Below the pieces are notes generated by a model. That model was not told where the DNA came from and ran no database searches. It was given only the letters and a program-made list of their open reading frames with translations. Both the position numbers and the translations under genes were made by a program. A stretch of DNA of 46,842 bases from Caulobacteraceae bacterium (GTDB lineage Bacteria; Pseudomonadota; Alphaproteobacteria; Caulobacterales; Aquidulcibacteraceae): contig WRPF01000029.1 in NCBI GenBank assembly GCA_009773335.1, forward strand, positions 1-46,842, given 5' to 3'. Position 1 is the stretch's first letter. Every line of letters starts with the position of its first letter. Positions 1 through 7,107 of the stretch are shown here, piece by piece.

Positions 1-669
1 CCCGCCACGCTCGGCATGCCCACGCTCGACGGGCTGGTGCTCGACGCGGGGCGCACGGCCGGCGATCCCGTCTGTGACGGCCCCACGCCGAAGCGCTTCT
101 ACTACACCACGAGCCTGACGCCGCTGGCGTTCTACTCCGCGCTGCACCCGAACATTCGCCGTCGCACCGAGACGGACGGCATGAATCGCACGTGGTTCAA
201 GAACCCGCTGTCCGGCGACCGGCTGTTCCTCACGTCCGGCACGGAAATCACCGTGCAGACGAGTGGGAACGGCGCCATTTCACTGATAAAGATCGTGCCG
301 GCCACGCCGGTCGCGCCGCTCACGGCGGAGCAACAGCCCTACGCCGCAAGCGAAATCGCCGACTGGACGCCGTGGCCGGGCGGACGCTCGGGACCGCGCG
401 AATTCGTGCGCGCCGATGGCGGCGCCGGCGCGCCCGCAGCCGCTGCGTCGCCTGTTCAACAAACGGGGCAACAGACAGCGCAGCAGACACAGGCCCCGGC
501 GCAACCGAACTGCCCGGCGCAACCCGGCTCCGCCGAAGGCTCGCAGGCCGGCGCGCAGATCGGCGGCGCGGTCGGCGGCAGCTACGGACGAGCGGCAGGC
601 GCGATGCTCGGCGGCCTCATGGGGTCGCGCCGCAGCGCGCCGGCGCAATCGCAGCCGAACTGTCGCTAG
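1..669 (+). CDS. Glycine-zipper hypothetical protein, 5' end outside window
   Basis: The frame is open from base 1, so the true start may lie upstream; the first in-window ATG is at 16. The visible part is about 217 residues. Its middle is Gln/Ala/Pro rich (about residues 135-175, low complexity). The C-terminus has a small-residue repeat resembling a glycine zipper (AGAQIGGAVGGSYGRAAGA, about 178-200), a motif common in envelope-associated proteins. No catalytic motif is seen and I do not recognise the N-terminal region. The stop overlaps the stop of the convergent EVE gene by three bases (CTAG). Function unknown; an envelope location is an inference from the zipper only. Confidence 0.7.
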   Translation, partial: PATLGMPTLDGLVLDAGRTAGDPVCDGPTPKRFYYTTSLTPLAFYSALHPNIRRRTETDGMNRTWFKNPLSGDRLFLTSGTEITVQTSGNGAISLIKIVPATPVAPLTAEQQPYAASEIADWTPWPGGRSGPREFVRADGGAGAPAAAASPVQQTGQQTAQQTQAPAQPNCPAQPGSAEGSQAGAQIGGAVGGSYGRAAGAMLGGLMGSRRSAPAQSQPNCR

Positions 670-1085
670 CCCTTCAACCCGCCCATCGCGCACACGAGCG
701 CCCACTCGGCATCGGTTACGGGCTGCACGGAGAGGCGCGAGTTCTTCACCAGCACCATCCCGGCGAGCTTGGGCTCGGCCTTGATCGCCACGAGCGTGAC
801 AGGCGTCGGCATCGCTTCCTTCGCCTTCACATCGACGCAGACGAATTTCGCACTCTCGTCGGTCGGGTCGGGGTAGGCGGTCTTCGTCACCTCGACGATG
901 CCGACCACCGCGCGCTGGTCGTTGGAGTGATAGTAGAAGGCGCGGTCGCCCTTCTTCATGGCCAGGAGGTGCAGTCTCGCGCCGTAGTTGCGCACGCCCG
1001 TCCAGGGCCCGCCCTTGGCGCCGAGTTTCTTCTGGTCGTCCCAGGAGAACACGTCGGGCTCGCTCTTCACCAGCCAATGGGCCAT
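666..1085 (-). CDS. EVE domain-containing protein
   Basis: The 139-residue product begins MAHWLVKSEPDVFSWDD, the characteristic N-terminus of the EVE/PUA-like family (thymocyte nuclear protein 1 type), followed by WTGVRNYGAR and GDRAFYYHS, which build the ligand pocket. Family members are single-domain proteins of about this length and are thought to bind modified nucleobases in nucleic acids; the ligand here is unknown. The start is placed at MAHW because the family begins there; an in-frame ATG nine codons upstream (MTQRFGDGS) is possible. It diverges from the secreted-protein gene starting at 1185, and its stop overlaps that of the upstream neighbour. Confidence 0.93.
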   Translation of the reverse strand: MAHWLVKSEPDVFSWDDQKKLGAKGGPWTGVRNYGARLHLLAMKKGDRAFYYHSNDQRAVVGIVEVTKTAYPDPTDESAKFVCVDVKAKEAMPTPVTLVAIKAEPKLAGMVLVKNSRLSVQPVTDAEWALVCAMGGLKG

Positions 1086-1184
1086 GCTGCCGTCTCCGAA
1101 GCGCTGCGTCATCGATCGGTCCGTGATGTACGCATTTGCGGCGCGCCGGAACAGGGTTGGGCCGAACAGGGTTGAGGCAAGGTG

Positions 1185-1679
1185 ATGTCGAAACCGAAGC
1201 TCGCGTCCGCCGTCTGCGCCGCTGCGGTCCTCGCGACGGGGTTTGCGACGGGGCTTGCGGCTGCGCAGGGCCCGCGCGCTGCTGGCGGCCAGTGGAGCGG
1301 CGCATACACCTGCTCGCAGGGGCTGACGGGCATGACCGTCGACCTGCGCCCGCTGCGCGGCGAGGAGATGGAGGCCACGGTCACCTTCTACGCGCACCCG
1401 GACAATCCCGGCGTCGAGTCCGGCTGCTACGGCGCGCGCGGGACGCTCGATCGCGAGACGGGGCGCCTCGTGCTCAGACCCACGCGCTGGATATCGAGAC
1501 CCGGGCCGGGCTGGAGCATGACCACGCTTGAGGGCCGCATCGACGCGAACGGCGCCTATGCGGGCCGCGTGGTGTATGCCGGCGACCCGAGGGCCTGCCG
1601 GGGGTTTGCGCTGCGTCGCAACGCGCGACCGCTCAATCCGCCGCCGCCCGCGTGCGCCGCGGATGCGCCGATGTCGTGA
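1185..1679 (+). CDS. Secreted hypothetical protein
   Basis: A 164-residue protein with a clear Sec signal peptide: MSKPK then a hydrophobic Ala/Val/Leu stretch to about residue 26, ending in an Ala-rich cleavage region. The mature part contains two central cysteines (in YTCSQG and SGCYG) and one or two near the C-terminus, consistent with a disulfide-stabilised periplasmic protein. I chose the ATG at 1185 rather than the GTG just before it because the GAGG at 1175-1178 is better placed for the ATG. DUF1801 follows after 16 bp on the same strand. I recognise no family; its role is unknown. Confidence 0.75.
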   Translation: MSKPKLASAVCAAAVLATGFATGLAAAQGPRAAGGQWSGAYTCSQGLTGMTVDLRPLRGEEMEATVTFYAHPDNPGVESGCYGARGTLDRETGRLVLRPTRWISRPGPGWSMTTLEGRIDANGAYAGRVVYAGDPRACRGFALRRNARPLNPPPPACAADAPMS

Positions 1680-1695
1680 ACGAAGGCGGCGAAAA

Positions 1696-2100
1696 ATGGC
1701 GACGGAACCGAAAACGAAGAAGACGACAGCATCCGTGACCGCCTTCATCGACGCCGTGGAAAATGAGACGCGGCGCGCGGATGCGAAAGTCGTGTTGAAG
1801 ATGATGAAGGAGGTGACGGGCGAGAAGCCCGCCATGTGGGGCCCCTCGATCATCGGCTTCGGCTCCTACAAGAGCCCGACTGGCGACTGGCCGATCATCG
1901 GCTTCTCGCCGCGCAAGGCCAACCTCGTGCTCTATGTCCTCGGCGACTTCGCCAAGCGGGACGCGCTGATGGCGAAGCTCGGCAAGCACAAGACGGGCAA
2001 GGCCTGCCTCTATCTCAACAAGCTCGCCGACGTGGATGAGGCCGTGCTCAGGGAAATCGTGACGCGTTCCGTCGCGCACATGCGGTCCAGACACGGTTGA
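1696..2100 (+). CDS. DUF1801 domain-containing protein
   Basis: The 134-residue product has the DUF1801 (YdhG-like) fold signature: an N-terminal helix with FIDAVENETRRADAKVVLKMM, then MWGPSIIGFGSY, WPIIGFSPRKANLVLYV and a C-terminal KACLYLNKLADVD segment. Members are small cytoplasmic proteins of unknown biochemical role. The start is the ATG after a purine-rich leader (GAAAA); longer in-frame starts would run through the previous gene. It lies 16 bp after the secreted-protein gene. Confidence 0.92.
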   Translation: MATEPKTKKTTASVTAFIDAVENETRRADAKVVLKMMKEVTGEKPAMWGPSIIGFGSYKSPTGDWPIIGFSPRKANLVLYVLGDFAKRDALMAKLGKHKTGKACLYLNKLADVDEAVLREIVTRSVAHMRSRHG

Positions 2101-2198
2101 GGGAGTGGGGGCCGCCCGGCGCCTCCCATCCGCGAAGCCGGTTGACCGGGCCCATTCGAGCGCCTTTCGTCGCCGCTCTCCGGCGGGAGCGGAGCACC

Positions 2199-3638
2199 AT
2201 GGCGGACACGTCGGCCGGCACTGCGGCGTCACGCGAAAAACCGAAGAAGCAGGCCGTCGTCCTCATCCACGGGATCGGCGAGCAACGCCCCATGGCCACG
2301 CTCTGGAAGCTCGTCCAGACGGTCTGGCTGAACGATCCGCATCCCGACGGCAAACCGCGCGCGGTGTATTCCGAGCCCGACGAGATGAGCGGCATCTTTG
2401 AATTGCGCCGCCTCTCCACGAACGAGAACACGCACGGCAAGCGCACGGACTTCTTCGAGTACTACTGGGCGCACCTGATGCACGGCAACAGCTTCGGCCA
2501 CGTGGTCGGCTGGATGGCGCGCCTTGCGATGCGCAAGCGCGAGCAGGTGCCGGACTCGCTCCTCAAGCCGTGGCGCGTGCTGCAGGCGCCGCTGCTGATC
2601 GCGGGGGCGCTGTTCATCATGCTCGCCGCGACCGCCGTGCAGGCGCTGCTCGACCACACGATGACGGCGCCGTTCATCTCGATGGTCACGCTGATCGCGC
2701 TGATCTGGATCGTTATTCTCGTCGCGGAAAAACTTTTCCTCACGCCCGTGCTCGGGGACGCGGCGCGCTATCTCAGCCGCGAGGCGGGCGACATCCAGCG
2801 CCGTCAGGACATCCGCGCGAAGGGGCTCGCGCTGCTGGAGGAACTGCACGCCTCGGGCAAGTACGATCGCATCATCATTGTCGGCCACTCGCTGGGCGGG
2901 GTCATCGGCTACGATCTCATCACCCACATGTGGGGTCGCGCGAACCGGCGGATGGATCGCGCCGGGCCGATCCAGGAGGCGCTTGCGGAAAGCGAGGCCG
3001 CCGCAGCGGCGCTGCACCTGAAGCCGCAGGACACCGAGGTGCGCGCGCGCTGGCGCAACGCGCAGCGGTGCGTGTTCGATGCGTTGCGCGATGCGCCGGT
3101 GGGCGAGGAAAAGCCGCTCTGGCTGGTCAGCGATTTCGTCACGCTCGGCGCGCCGCTCGCGCACGCGCAGACGCTGCTCGCCGAAACGCTGGAGGAATTC
3201 ACACAGTCGCTCGAACGGCGCGAGCACGCGACCAGCCCGCCGCAGTTCGAGACCTTCGCCGACGGCGTGCAGCGCTACAGCTACTGCCGCCAGTACGGCC
3301 TCGCCGATGATCCCCACGCCGGCCCGCGCGCGCCGCACAACGCTGCCGTCTTCGCCGCCGTGCGCTGGACCAACGTCTTCTTTCCCGCCCAGGGCATCTT
3401 GCGCGGCGATCTCGTCGGCGGCCCCGCGGCGCCCGTGTTCGGTCCGGGTGTGGAGGACGTTCCCGCGCGCGCGCCGAAGTTCGGCGGCTGGACGCCGCAT
3501 CTGCAGTATTTCCACACCGAAGCCGACGCGACGCCCTGGGGCGATCCCGCCTGGCTCGACCATCGCGAAGCCCTGCGCCGCGGCCTCGCCATCGAGGACG
3601 ACGACGTGTGCTGGCCGGCGGCGAAGCGGGTGCGGTGA
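2199..3638 (+). CDS. Membrane-anchored alpha/beta hydrolase (lipase-like)
   Basis: A 479-residue protein with an alpha/beta-hydrolase core split by a membrane hairpin. The oxyanion-strand motif VVLIHGIGEQRP is at about residues 20-31. Two hydrophobic segments follow (about 130-151 and 157-177). The nucleophile elbow GHSLGG is at 229-234, making Ser231 the likely nucleophile. The catalytic Asp and His are not confidently assignable; SDFVTLGAPLAH resembles the region after a lipase core. The ATG at 2199 is preceded by GGGAGCGGAG; an earlier in-frame ATG at 2097 overlaps DUF1801 and adds an Arg/Pro-rich leader unlike the fold. Probably an inner-membrane esterase or lipase facing the cytoplasm. 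The substrate is unknown. Confidence 0.85.
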   Translation: MADTSAGTAASREKPKKQAVVLIHGIGEQRPMATLWKLVQTVWLNDPHPDGKPRAVYSEPDEMSGIFELRRLSTNENTHGKRTDFFEYYWAHLMHGNSFGHVVGWMARLAMRKREQVPDSLLKPWRVLQAPLLIAGALFIMLAATAVQALLDHTMTAPFISMVTLIALIWIVILVAEKLFLTPVLGDAARYLSREAGDIQRRQDIRAKGLALLEELHASGKYDRIIIVGHSLGGVIGYDLITHMWGRANRRMDRAGPIQEALAESEAAAAALHLKPQDTEVRARWRNAQRCVFDALRDAPVGEEKPLWLVSDFVTLGAPLAHAQTLLAETLEEFTQSLERREHATSPPQFETFADGVQRYSYCRQYGLADDPHAGPRAPHNAAVFAAVRWTNVFFPAQGILRGDLVGGPAAPVFGPGVEDVPARAPKFGGWTPHLQYFHTEADATPWGDPAWLDHREALRRGLAIEDDDVCWPAAKRVR

Positions 3639-3795
3639 GGCGCCGGACCGGCCGGAAGTGCGTTCAATCCGGGCGTTCGCGCGCTGTCGGTCGAAGGGAC
3701 GTTAGCCGCCGATTTCGGCCGTAGCCGGTGTGGCTCCCTGGCCGTCTTCCTTGTGATCGGATATCTGAAGGCGTAGGCGGCGTAGAGAGGTCCCA

Positions 3796-4236
3796 ATGAG
3801 CAACGCACTCGCCGACACGCTTCGCAACGCCGCCGCCGCTGGGGACGCCGATGGGGTGTTGGCCGCCATGAACGCCGGCGCAGACGTCAACGCGCGCGGC
3901 GAGTATGGCGACGCCGCGCTCAATCTCGCGGCTGAGAACGGCCATGCGGACATTGTCGCAGCTCTCCTCGGCGCCGGCGCCGACGTTGAAAACCTGGGCG
4001 GCGCCGACAAAACTCCGATCATGAATGCTGCGTTTGCCGGCCATGTGAACATTGTCCGTGTCCTGCTCGCAAATGGGGCACGCGTCAGCAATGGCTTGAT
4101 CAGCAGCGTCGCCATGAAGATCAGCATTCTGGAAGAGAACGCCGAGATCGGCATGGTTCGCGCCGAAGCCGTCGAAGCGTGGCGCCAGTTCCTGGACGCC
4201 ATGATCGCCGAACAGCGCAAGCAACAAGGTCGGTAA
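3796..4236 (+). CDS. Ankyrin repeat protein
   Basis: A 146-residue protein with about three ankyrin repeats: residues 7-36 (NAAAAGDADGVLAAMNAGAD), 37-70 (ALNLAAENGHADIVAALLGAG) and 71-103 (PIMNAAFAGHVNIVRVLLANG), each with the typical helix-turn-helix followed by G-A-D/R-V. The C-terminal third is a charged helix ending in EQRKQQGR. There is no signal peptide, so it is probably a cytoplasmic protein-binding module. It stands alone, 157 bp after the hydrolase gene in a gap with no other visible feature, and is convergent with the histidine kinase. The binding partner is unknown. Confidence 0.88.
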   Translation: MSNALADTLRNAAAAGDADGVLAAMNAGADVNARGEYGDAALNLAAENGHADIVAALLGAGADVENLGGADKTPIMNAAFAGHVNIVRVLLANGARVSNGLISSVAMKISILEENAEIGMVRAEAVEAWRQFLDAMIAEQRKQQGR

Positions 4237-4320
4237 AGTCGCGAGCGGCCAGTCCTGAGGAACTCCGCCGTTACCCGGCTGGATGATGTCGCGGCAGATT
4301 CTCGCCGCTAGATGTCGTTT

Positions 4321-4408
4321 CCGATCCGATTGAATCGGATCGGGCTCCAGCTTCTTGTCTGAACGCATTTTCTGGCGACGAACCGGCGCCCACTTTGTCG
4401 GAAAATGC
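4321..4408. repeat. RIME/REP-like palindromic intergenic element
   Basis: Two adjacent palindromes fill the gap between the convergent ankyrin and kinase genes. The first is a perfect 11-bp inverted repeat (CCGATCCGATT at 4321-4331, its complement at 4333-4343). The second has arms GCATTTTC (4365-4372) and GAAAATGC (4401-4408) around a GAACCGGCGCCCACTTTG-type centre. From memory, this order and the ACCGG-CGCCCACTTT core match the palindromic elements scattered through rhizobial and Brucella genomes (RIME / Bru-RS type). It may also end transcription from both sides. Element boundaries are approximate. Confidence 0.7.
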
Positions 4409-4416
4409 TCGAGTGG

Positions 4417-5631
4417 TCACAGAGCCAGTGCGAGGCGCTCGCCCACGATGGATTGGCAGCCGTCATTCTCATTGACCACTGGCGAGCACTCCGCCGGGAT
4501 CGTGAGCGTAAACTTCGAGCCGGCCCCGAGACGGCTTTCCGCGCGTATGTCGCCGCCCATGTGCAGCATCAAGCTGCGGGTAATCACCAGTCCCAAACCA
4601 GTGCCGCCAACCCGGCAGGCGATCGAAGAGTCCGCATGCATGAACGGCTGGAACAACTGATCGACGTGAGCCTCGGTCATTCCGACGCCTGTGTCGCGTA
4701 CTTCGATTTCAACCGAGGTTGCATCGCGCCGACGCAGCGTGACGTGGATCTCCCCGTTTTCGGTGAACTTGGCCGCGTTTGAAAGAAGGCTTAGCAGGCA
4801 CTGTCGCAGTTTCGTCTCGTCAGCCCGCACAACGCACTCGGGGCATGCCTCGTCGAAGGTGATGGTCGTGCCATTTTTGACCGCGGCGGGGGTTATGAAG
4901 TCCTTGGCGTCGTCAATAAGGCGGGACACCCAGATCGGCCCGACGACAAGCTCGGTGGGTCCAGATTCGAGCTTGGCCAGGTCCAGCACATCGTCGACCA
5001 GGGCCAGGAGATGCCTGCCAGCTCTCTGAATGCGCTGCAGGTCGGCCGTGGCCTCGCGTGACGCGTCCGTTTCCTCAAGCATTTCCGAATAGCCGATGAT
5101 GGCGTTGAGCGGCGTCCGCAGCTCATGACTCATATTGGCGAGAAAACGTGATTTGGCACGGTTCGCTTCTTCGGCTGCATCAAGCGCGGTGGTCAGTTGC
5201 GCAATCAGCTGGGTGCGCTCTTCCTGCAATTGCACCCGATCGGTGATATCGCGAAACGTGCCAACGACGCCGATGATCTGGTCGGATGGGTCGCGCAACG
5301 GCACCTTGTACAACTCCAGCCAGCGGATTCCGCTCGGTGTCGTGACGGACTCGATGATGCCTAGCTTTGGCACGCCTGTTTCAATGACCTGACGATCGTC
5401 GGCGCGGATGGCGTCGGCCTGTTCGCGTGCGAAGAGATCGTAGTCGGTGAGGCCCACCAGCGCCGCAGCATCAGGCAGGCCCGCATGCATCGCGGTATGA
5501 CTATTGCCGCCCAGGTAGACCGAGTTGCGATCTTTCCAGAACAGACCCAGTGGAAGGGCGTTCACGACACTCGATAAGGTTTCGTGATTGGCGATGCGGT
5601 GCAGCATGGGAGACCCCAAAGCGAGCGCCAC
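4417..5631 (-). CDS. Cytoplasmic PAS-domain sensor histidine kinase
   Basis: A 404-residue hybrid-free kinase. A PAS fold spans about residues 18-132 (LPLGLFWKDRNSVYLGGN ... VGTFRDITDR). A short coiled coil (133-162) leads to the HisKA domain with the phospho-acceptor His169 in MSHELRTPLNAIIGYSEML. The HATPase domain shows the N box (LLSNAAKFTENG), G1 (DTGVGM) and G2 (GGTGLGL). No membrane segment is present, so it senses a cytoplasmic signal. No response regulator is adjacent, so it is an orphan kinase. A CtrA-type TTAA-N7-TTAA box lies 17-31 bp upstream, suggesting cell-cycle control. The start could instead be the ATG eight codons inside (MLHRIANHE). Confidence 0.93.
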   Translation of the reverse strand: MALALGSPMLHRIANHETLSSVVNALPLGLFWKDRNSVYLGGNSHTAMHAGLPDAAALVGLTDYDLFAREQADAIRADDRQVIETGVPKLGIIESVTTPSGIRWLELYKVPLRDPSDQIIGVVGTFRDITDRVQLQEERTQLIAQLTTALDAAEEANRAKSRFLANMSHELRTPLNAIIGYSEMLEETDASREATADLQRIQRAGRHLLALVDDVLDLAKLESGPTELVVGPIWVSRLIDDAKDFITPAAVKNGTTITFDEACPECVVRADETKLRQCLLSLLSNAAKFTENGEIHVTLRRRDATSVEIEVRDTGVGMTEAHVDQLFQPFMHADSSIACRVGGTGLGLVITRSLMLHMGGDIRAESRLGAGSKFTLTIPAECSPVVNENDGCQSIVGERLALAL

Positions 5632-5647
5632 AATGCCGCGCCCTGGG

Positions 5648-5662
5648 TTAAGGCGGCATTAA
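5648..5662. promoter_or_regulatory. CtrA-type binding site TTAA-N7-TTAA
   Basis: TTAA at 5648-5651, seven bases (GGCGGCA), TTAA at 5659-5662: an exact match to the full CtrA box of Caulobacter relatives. It lies 17-31 bp upstream of the kinase start at 5631, or 41-55 bp if the start is at 5607, and about 250 bp from the lspA start on the other side. That CtrA controls the kinase is inference. Confidence 0.65.
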
Positions 5663-5907
5663 TCATGGAAGCAACCGCTACAACGAGCGCAATGGAACCT
5701 GGTGGCGTACGCGCCGACACGCCGTGCGCATTCGCACGTCTAGTTCGCGTTGGGCCATGACTCGCCGCTTCGCTGTGGGGGTGCGAGGCCTCGGCGCCTG
5801 AAACCAGCCATCCCGCCTGGCCGAGCGCCCGCATCGCAAGATCGCGCTCCCCACCCCATACGAGAGCGCCCTTGGCCTCCACCCCGGCGCGGGCCATAAG
5901 GCGCGCC
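5663..5907. other. Intergenic region between divergent kinase and lspA
   Basis: No gene is convincingly encoded here; the open frames on both strands lack recognisable motifs and run into neighbours. It presumably contains the lspA promoter, but I see no clear -35/-10 pair. ileS, which precedes lspA in many genomes, is not found at this position. Confidence 0.5.
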
Positions 5908-6420
5908 ATGTTGCGTTTCGGACTGCTTCTCGCCGCCGGGGTCTTCGTCCTCGATCAGGCTTCGAAATACTGGGTGCTGGAGGCGCTGCAGTTCAGCCCG
6001 CCGGGGTGTCTGGAAACCCACTTCGGCTGCCGCAAGATCGAGATCTCCGGGATCTTCGATCTGACCATGGTCTGGAACTACGGCGTCAGCTTCGGGATGC
6101 TGAAGGCCGGCGACGGGCTGGCGCGCTGGGCGCTGGCGGGGCTCTCGCTCGGGATCGCCGGGTTTTTCGTCTGGTGGATGCGCACCGCGACCCGGTCGCT
6201 GACCGGCTGGGCGCTGGGTCTCGTGGTCGGCGGAGCGCTCGGCAACGTCGTCGACCGCATCCGATTCGGGGCGGTGGCGGACTTTCTGGACTTCTCGGGG
6301 CTCTACTTTCCCTGGGTGTTCAACGTGGCGGATGCGGCGATCACAGTGGGCGCGGCCTTGCTGGCGCTCGATTTTCTCCGCAACGGGGAGGAAAAACAGC
6401 CGACCAAGGCTCCCGGCTGA
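5908..6420 (+). CDS. lspA: Lipoprotein signal peptidase II
   Basis: A 170-residue polytopic inner-membrane aspartyl protease that removes signal peptides from diacylglyceryl-modified prolipoproteins. The sequence has four hydrophobic segments, the conserved N-terminal DQASKYWV, the VWNYGVSFGM strip, GALGNVVDRIRFG with one catalytic Asp, and FNVADAAI with the second. Length is normal for the family. The start at 5908 follows AAGG; a TTG start 12 codons upstream would add residues before the first transmembrane helix and is less likely. The next gene encodes a lipoprotein that would be a substrate, and the two probably share a transcript. Confidence 0.97.
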   Translation: MLRFGLLLAAGVFVLDQASKYWVLEALQFSPPGCLETHFGCRKIEISGIFDLTMVWNYGVSFGMLKAGDGLARWALAGLSLGIAGFFVWWMRTATRSLTGWALGLVVGGALGNVVDRIRFGAVADFLDFSGLYFPWVFNVADAAITVGAALLALDFLRNGEEKQPTKAPG

Positions 6421-6489
6421 GCGGGCGCCTTGGCGCTGCCCGATTTCAGCGGTTACAAGCGACACAGAACAAGCGGAGGCCCGAGGGCT

Positions 6490-7029
6490 ATGCAAAAGAC
6501 GATGACCCTTATGGCCGCGGTTGCGGCGTGCGTCGCGGTGACGGGCTGCGGAAGCGGCTTCCGGCAGGCGATGGGCGTGGAGAAGGTCGCGCCGGATGAA
6601 TTCCGGGTCGTGACCCGCGCACCCCTCGTGGTGCCGCCGGACTACGCGCTGCGTCCCCCGCGTCCGGGCGATCCGCGCCCGCAGGAGCTGCGTCCCGACG
6701 GGCAGGCCCGTGCGGCCGTGTTCGGTCAGGATGTCGGCGCGGAAGCGACGCCGGGCGAACGGGCGCTGGTCTCCCACGCCGGCGCGGACGCGGTCGATCC
6801 GGCCATCCGCGCGCAGGTCGATCTTGAGGGCGCAGCCCTGGTGCGCAAGCCCGAAGGCTTCTCCGATCAGGTGCTCGGCTTCCAGGGCTCTGCGGCGCCG
6901 CCCGCAGCGGCGCTGACCGAAGAGCAACGCCTCGCCAACGCCGAGACCGTCCGCCGCGCCACTGGCGGCGCGACCGTCGTGATCGAGCGCCGCGAAGGCG
7001 AACAGCGCCCCAAGCTGCCCGGCCTCTGA
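6490..7029 (+). CDS. DUF3035 lipoprotein
   Basis: A 179-residue lipoprotein precursor: MQKTMTLMAAVAACVAV then the lipobox VTGC, with Cys about residue 20 as the lipidation site. The mature part carries the DUF3035 hallmark (DEFRVVTRAPLVVPPDYALRPPRPGDPRPQE), a Pro-rich envelope domain. Alphaproteobacteria often carry a DUF3035 gene next to lspA, as here (69 bp downstream). Its function is unknown; an outer-membrane or periplasmic anchor role is inference. A perfect stem-loop terminator follows 21 bp after the stop. Confidence 0.92.
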   Translation: MQKTMTLMAAVAACVAVTGCGSGFRQAMGVEKVAPDEFRVVTRAPLVVPPDYALRPPRPGDPRPQELRPDGQARAAVFGQDVGAEATPGERALVSHAGADAVDPAIRAQVDLEGAALVRKPEGFSDQVLGFQGSAAPPAAALTEEQRLANAETVRRATGGATVVIERREGEQRPKLPGL

Positions 7030-7050
7030 CACTTTTACCCATCGGGTCGA

Positions 7051-7082
7051 AAAACGCGCAGGCTTCCGGGCCTGCGCGTTTT
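7051..7082. terminator. Rho-independent terminator, bidirectional
   Basis: A perfect 13-bp stem (7051-7063 pairing with 7070-7082) with a 6-base loop; the stem starts with AAAA and ends with TTTT, so it can act on both strands. It ends the lspA-DUF3035 transcript just before mutL. Confidence 0.9.
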
Positions 7083-7107
7083 GCGTTCGTGCTATCGTGG
7101 CGACTCG

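Noticed and set aside
1149-1167. LexA box in the gap before the secreted-protein gene
   Set aside because: The two GAAC units are 11 bases apart instead of 7, so it does not fit the alphaproteobacterial motif.
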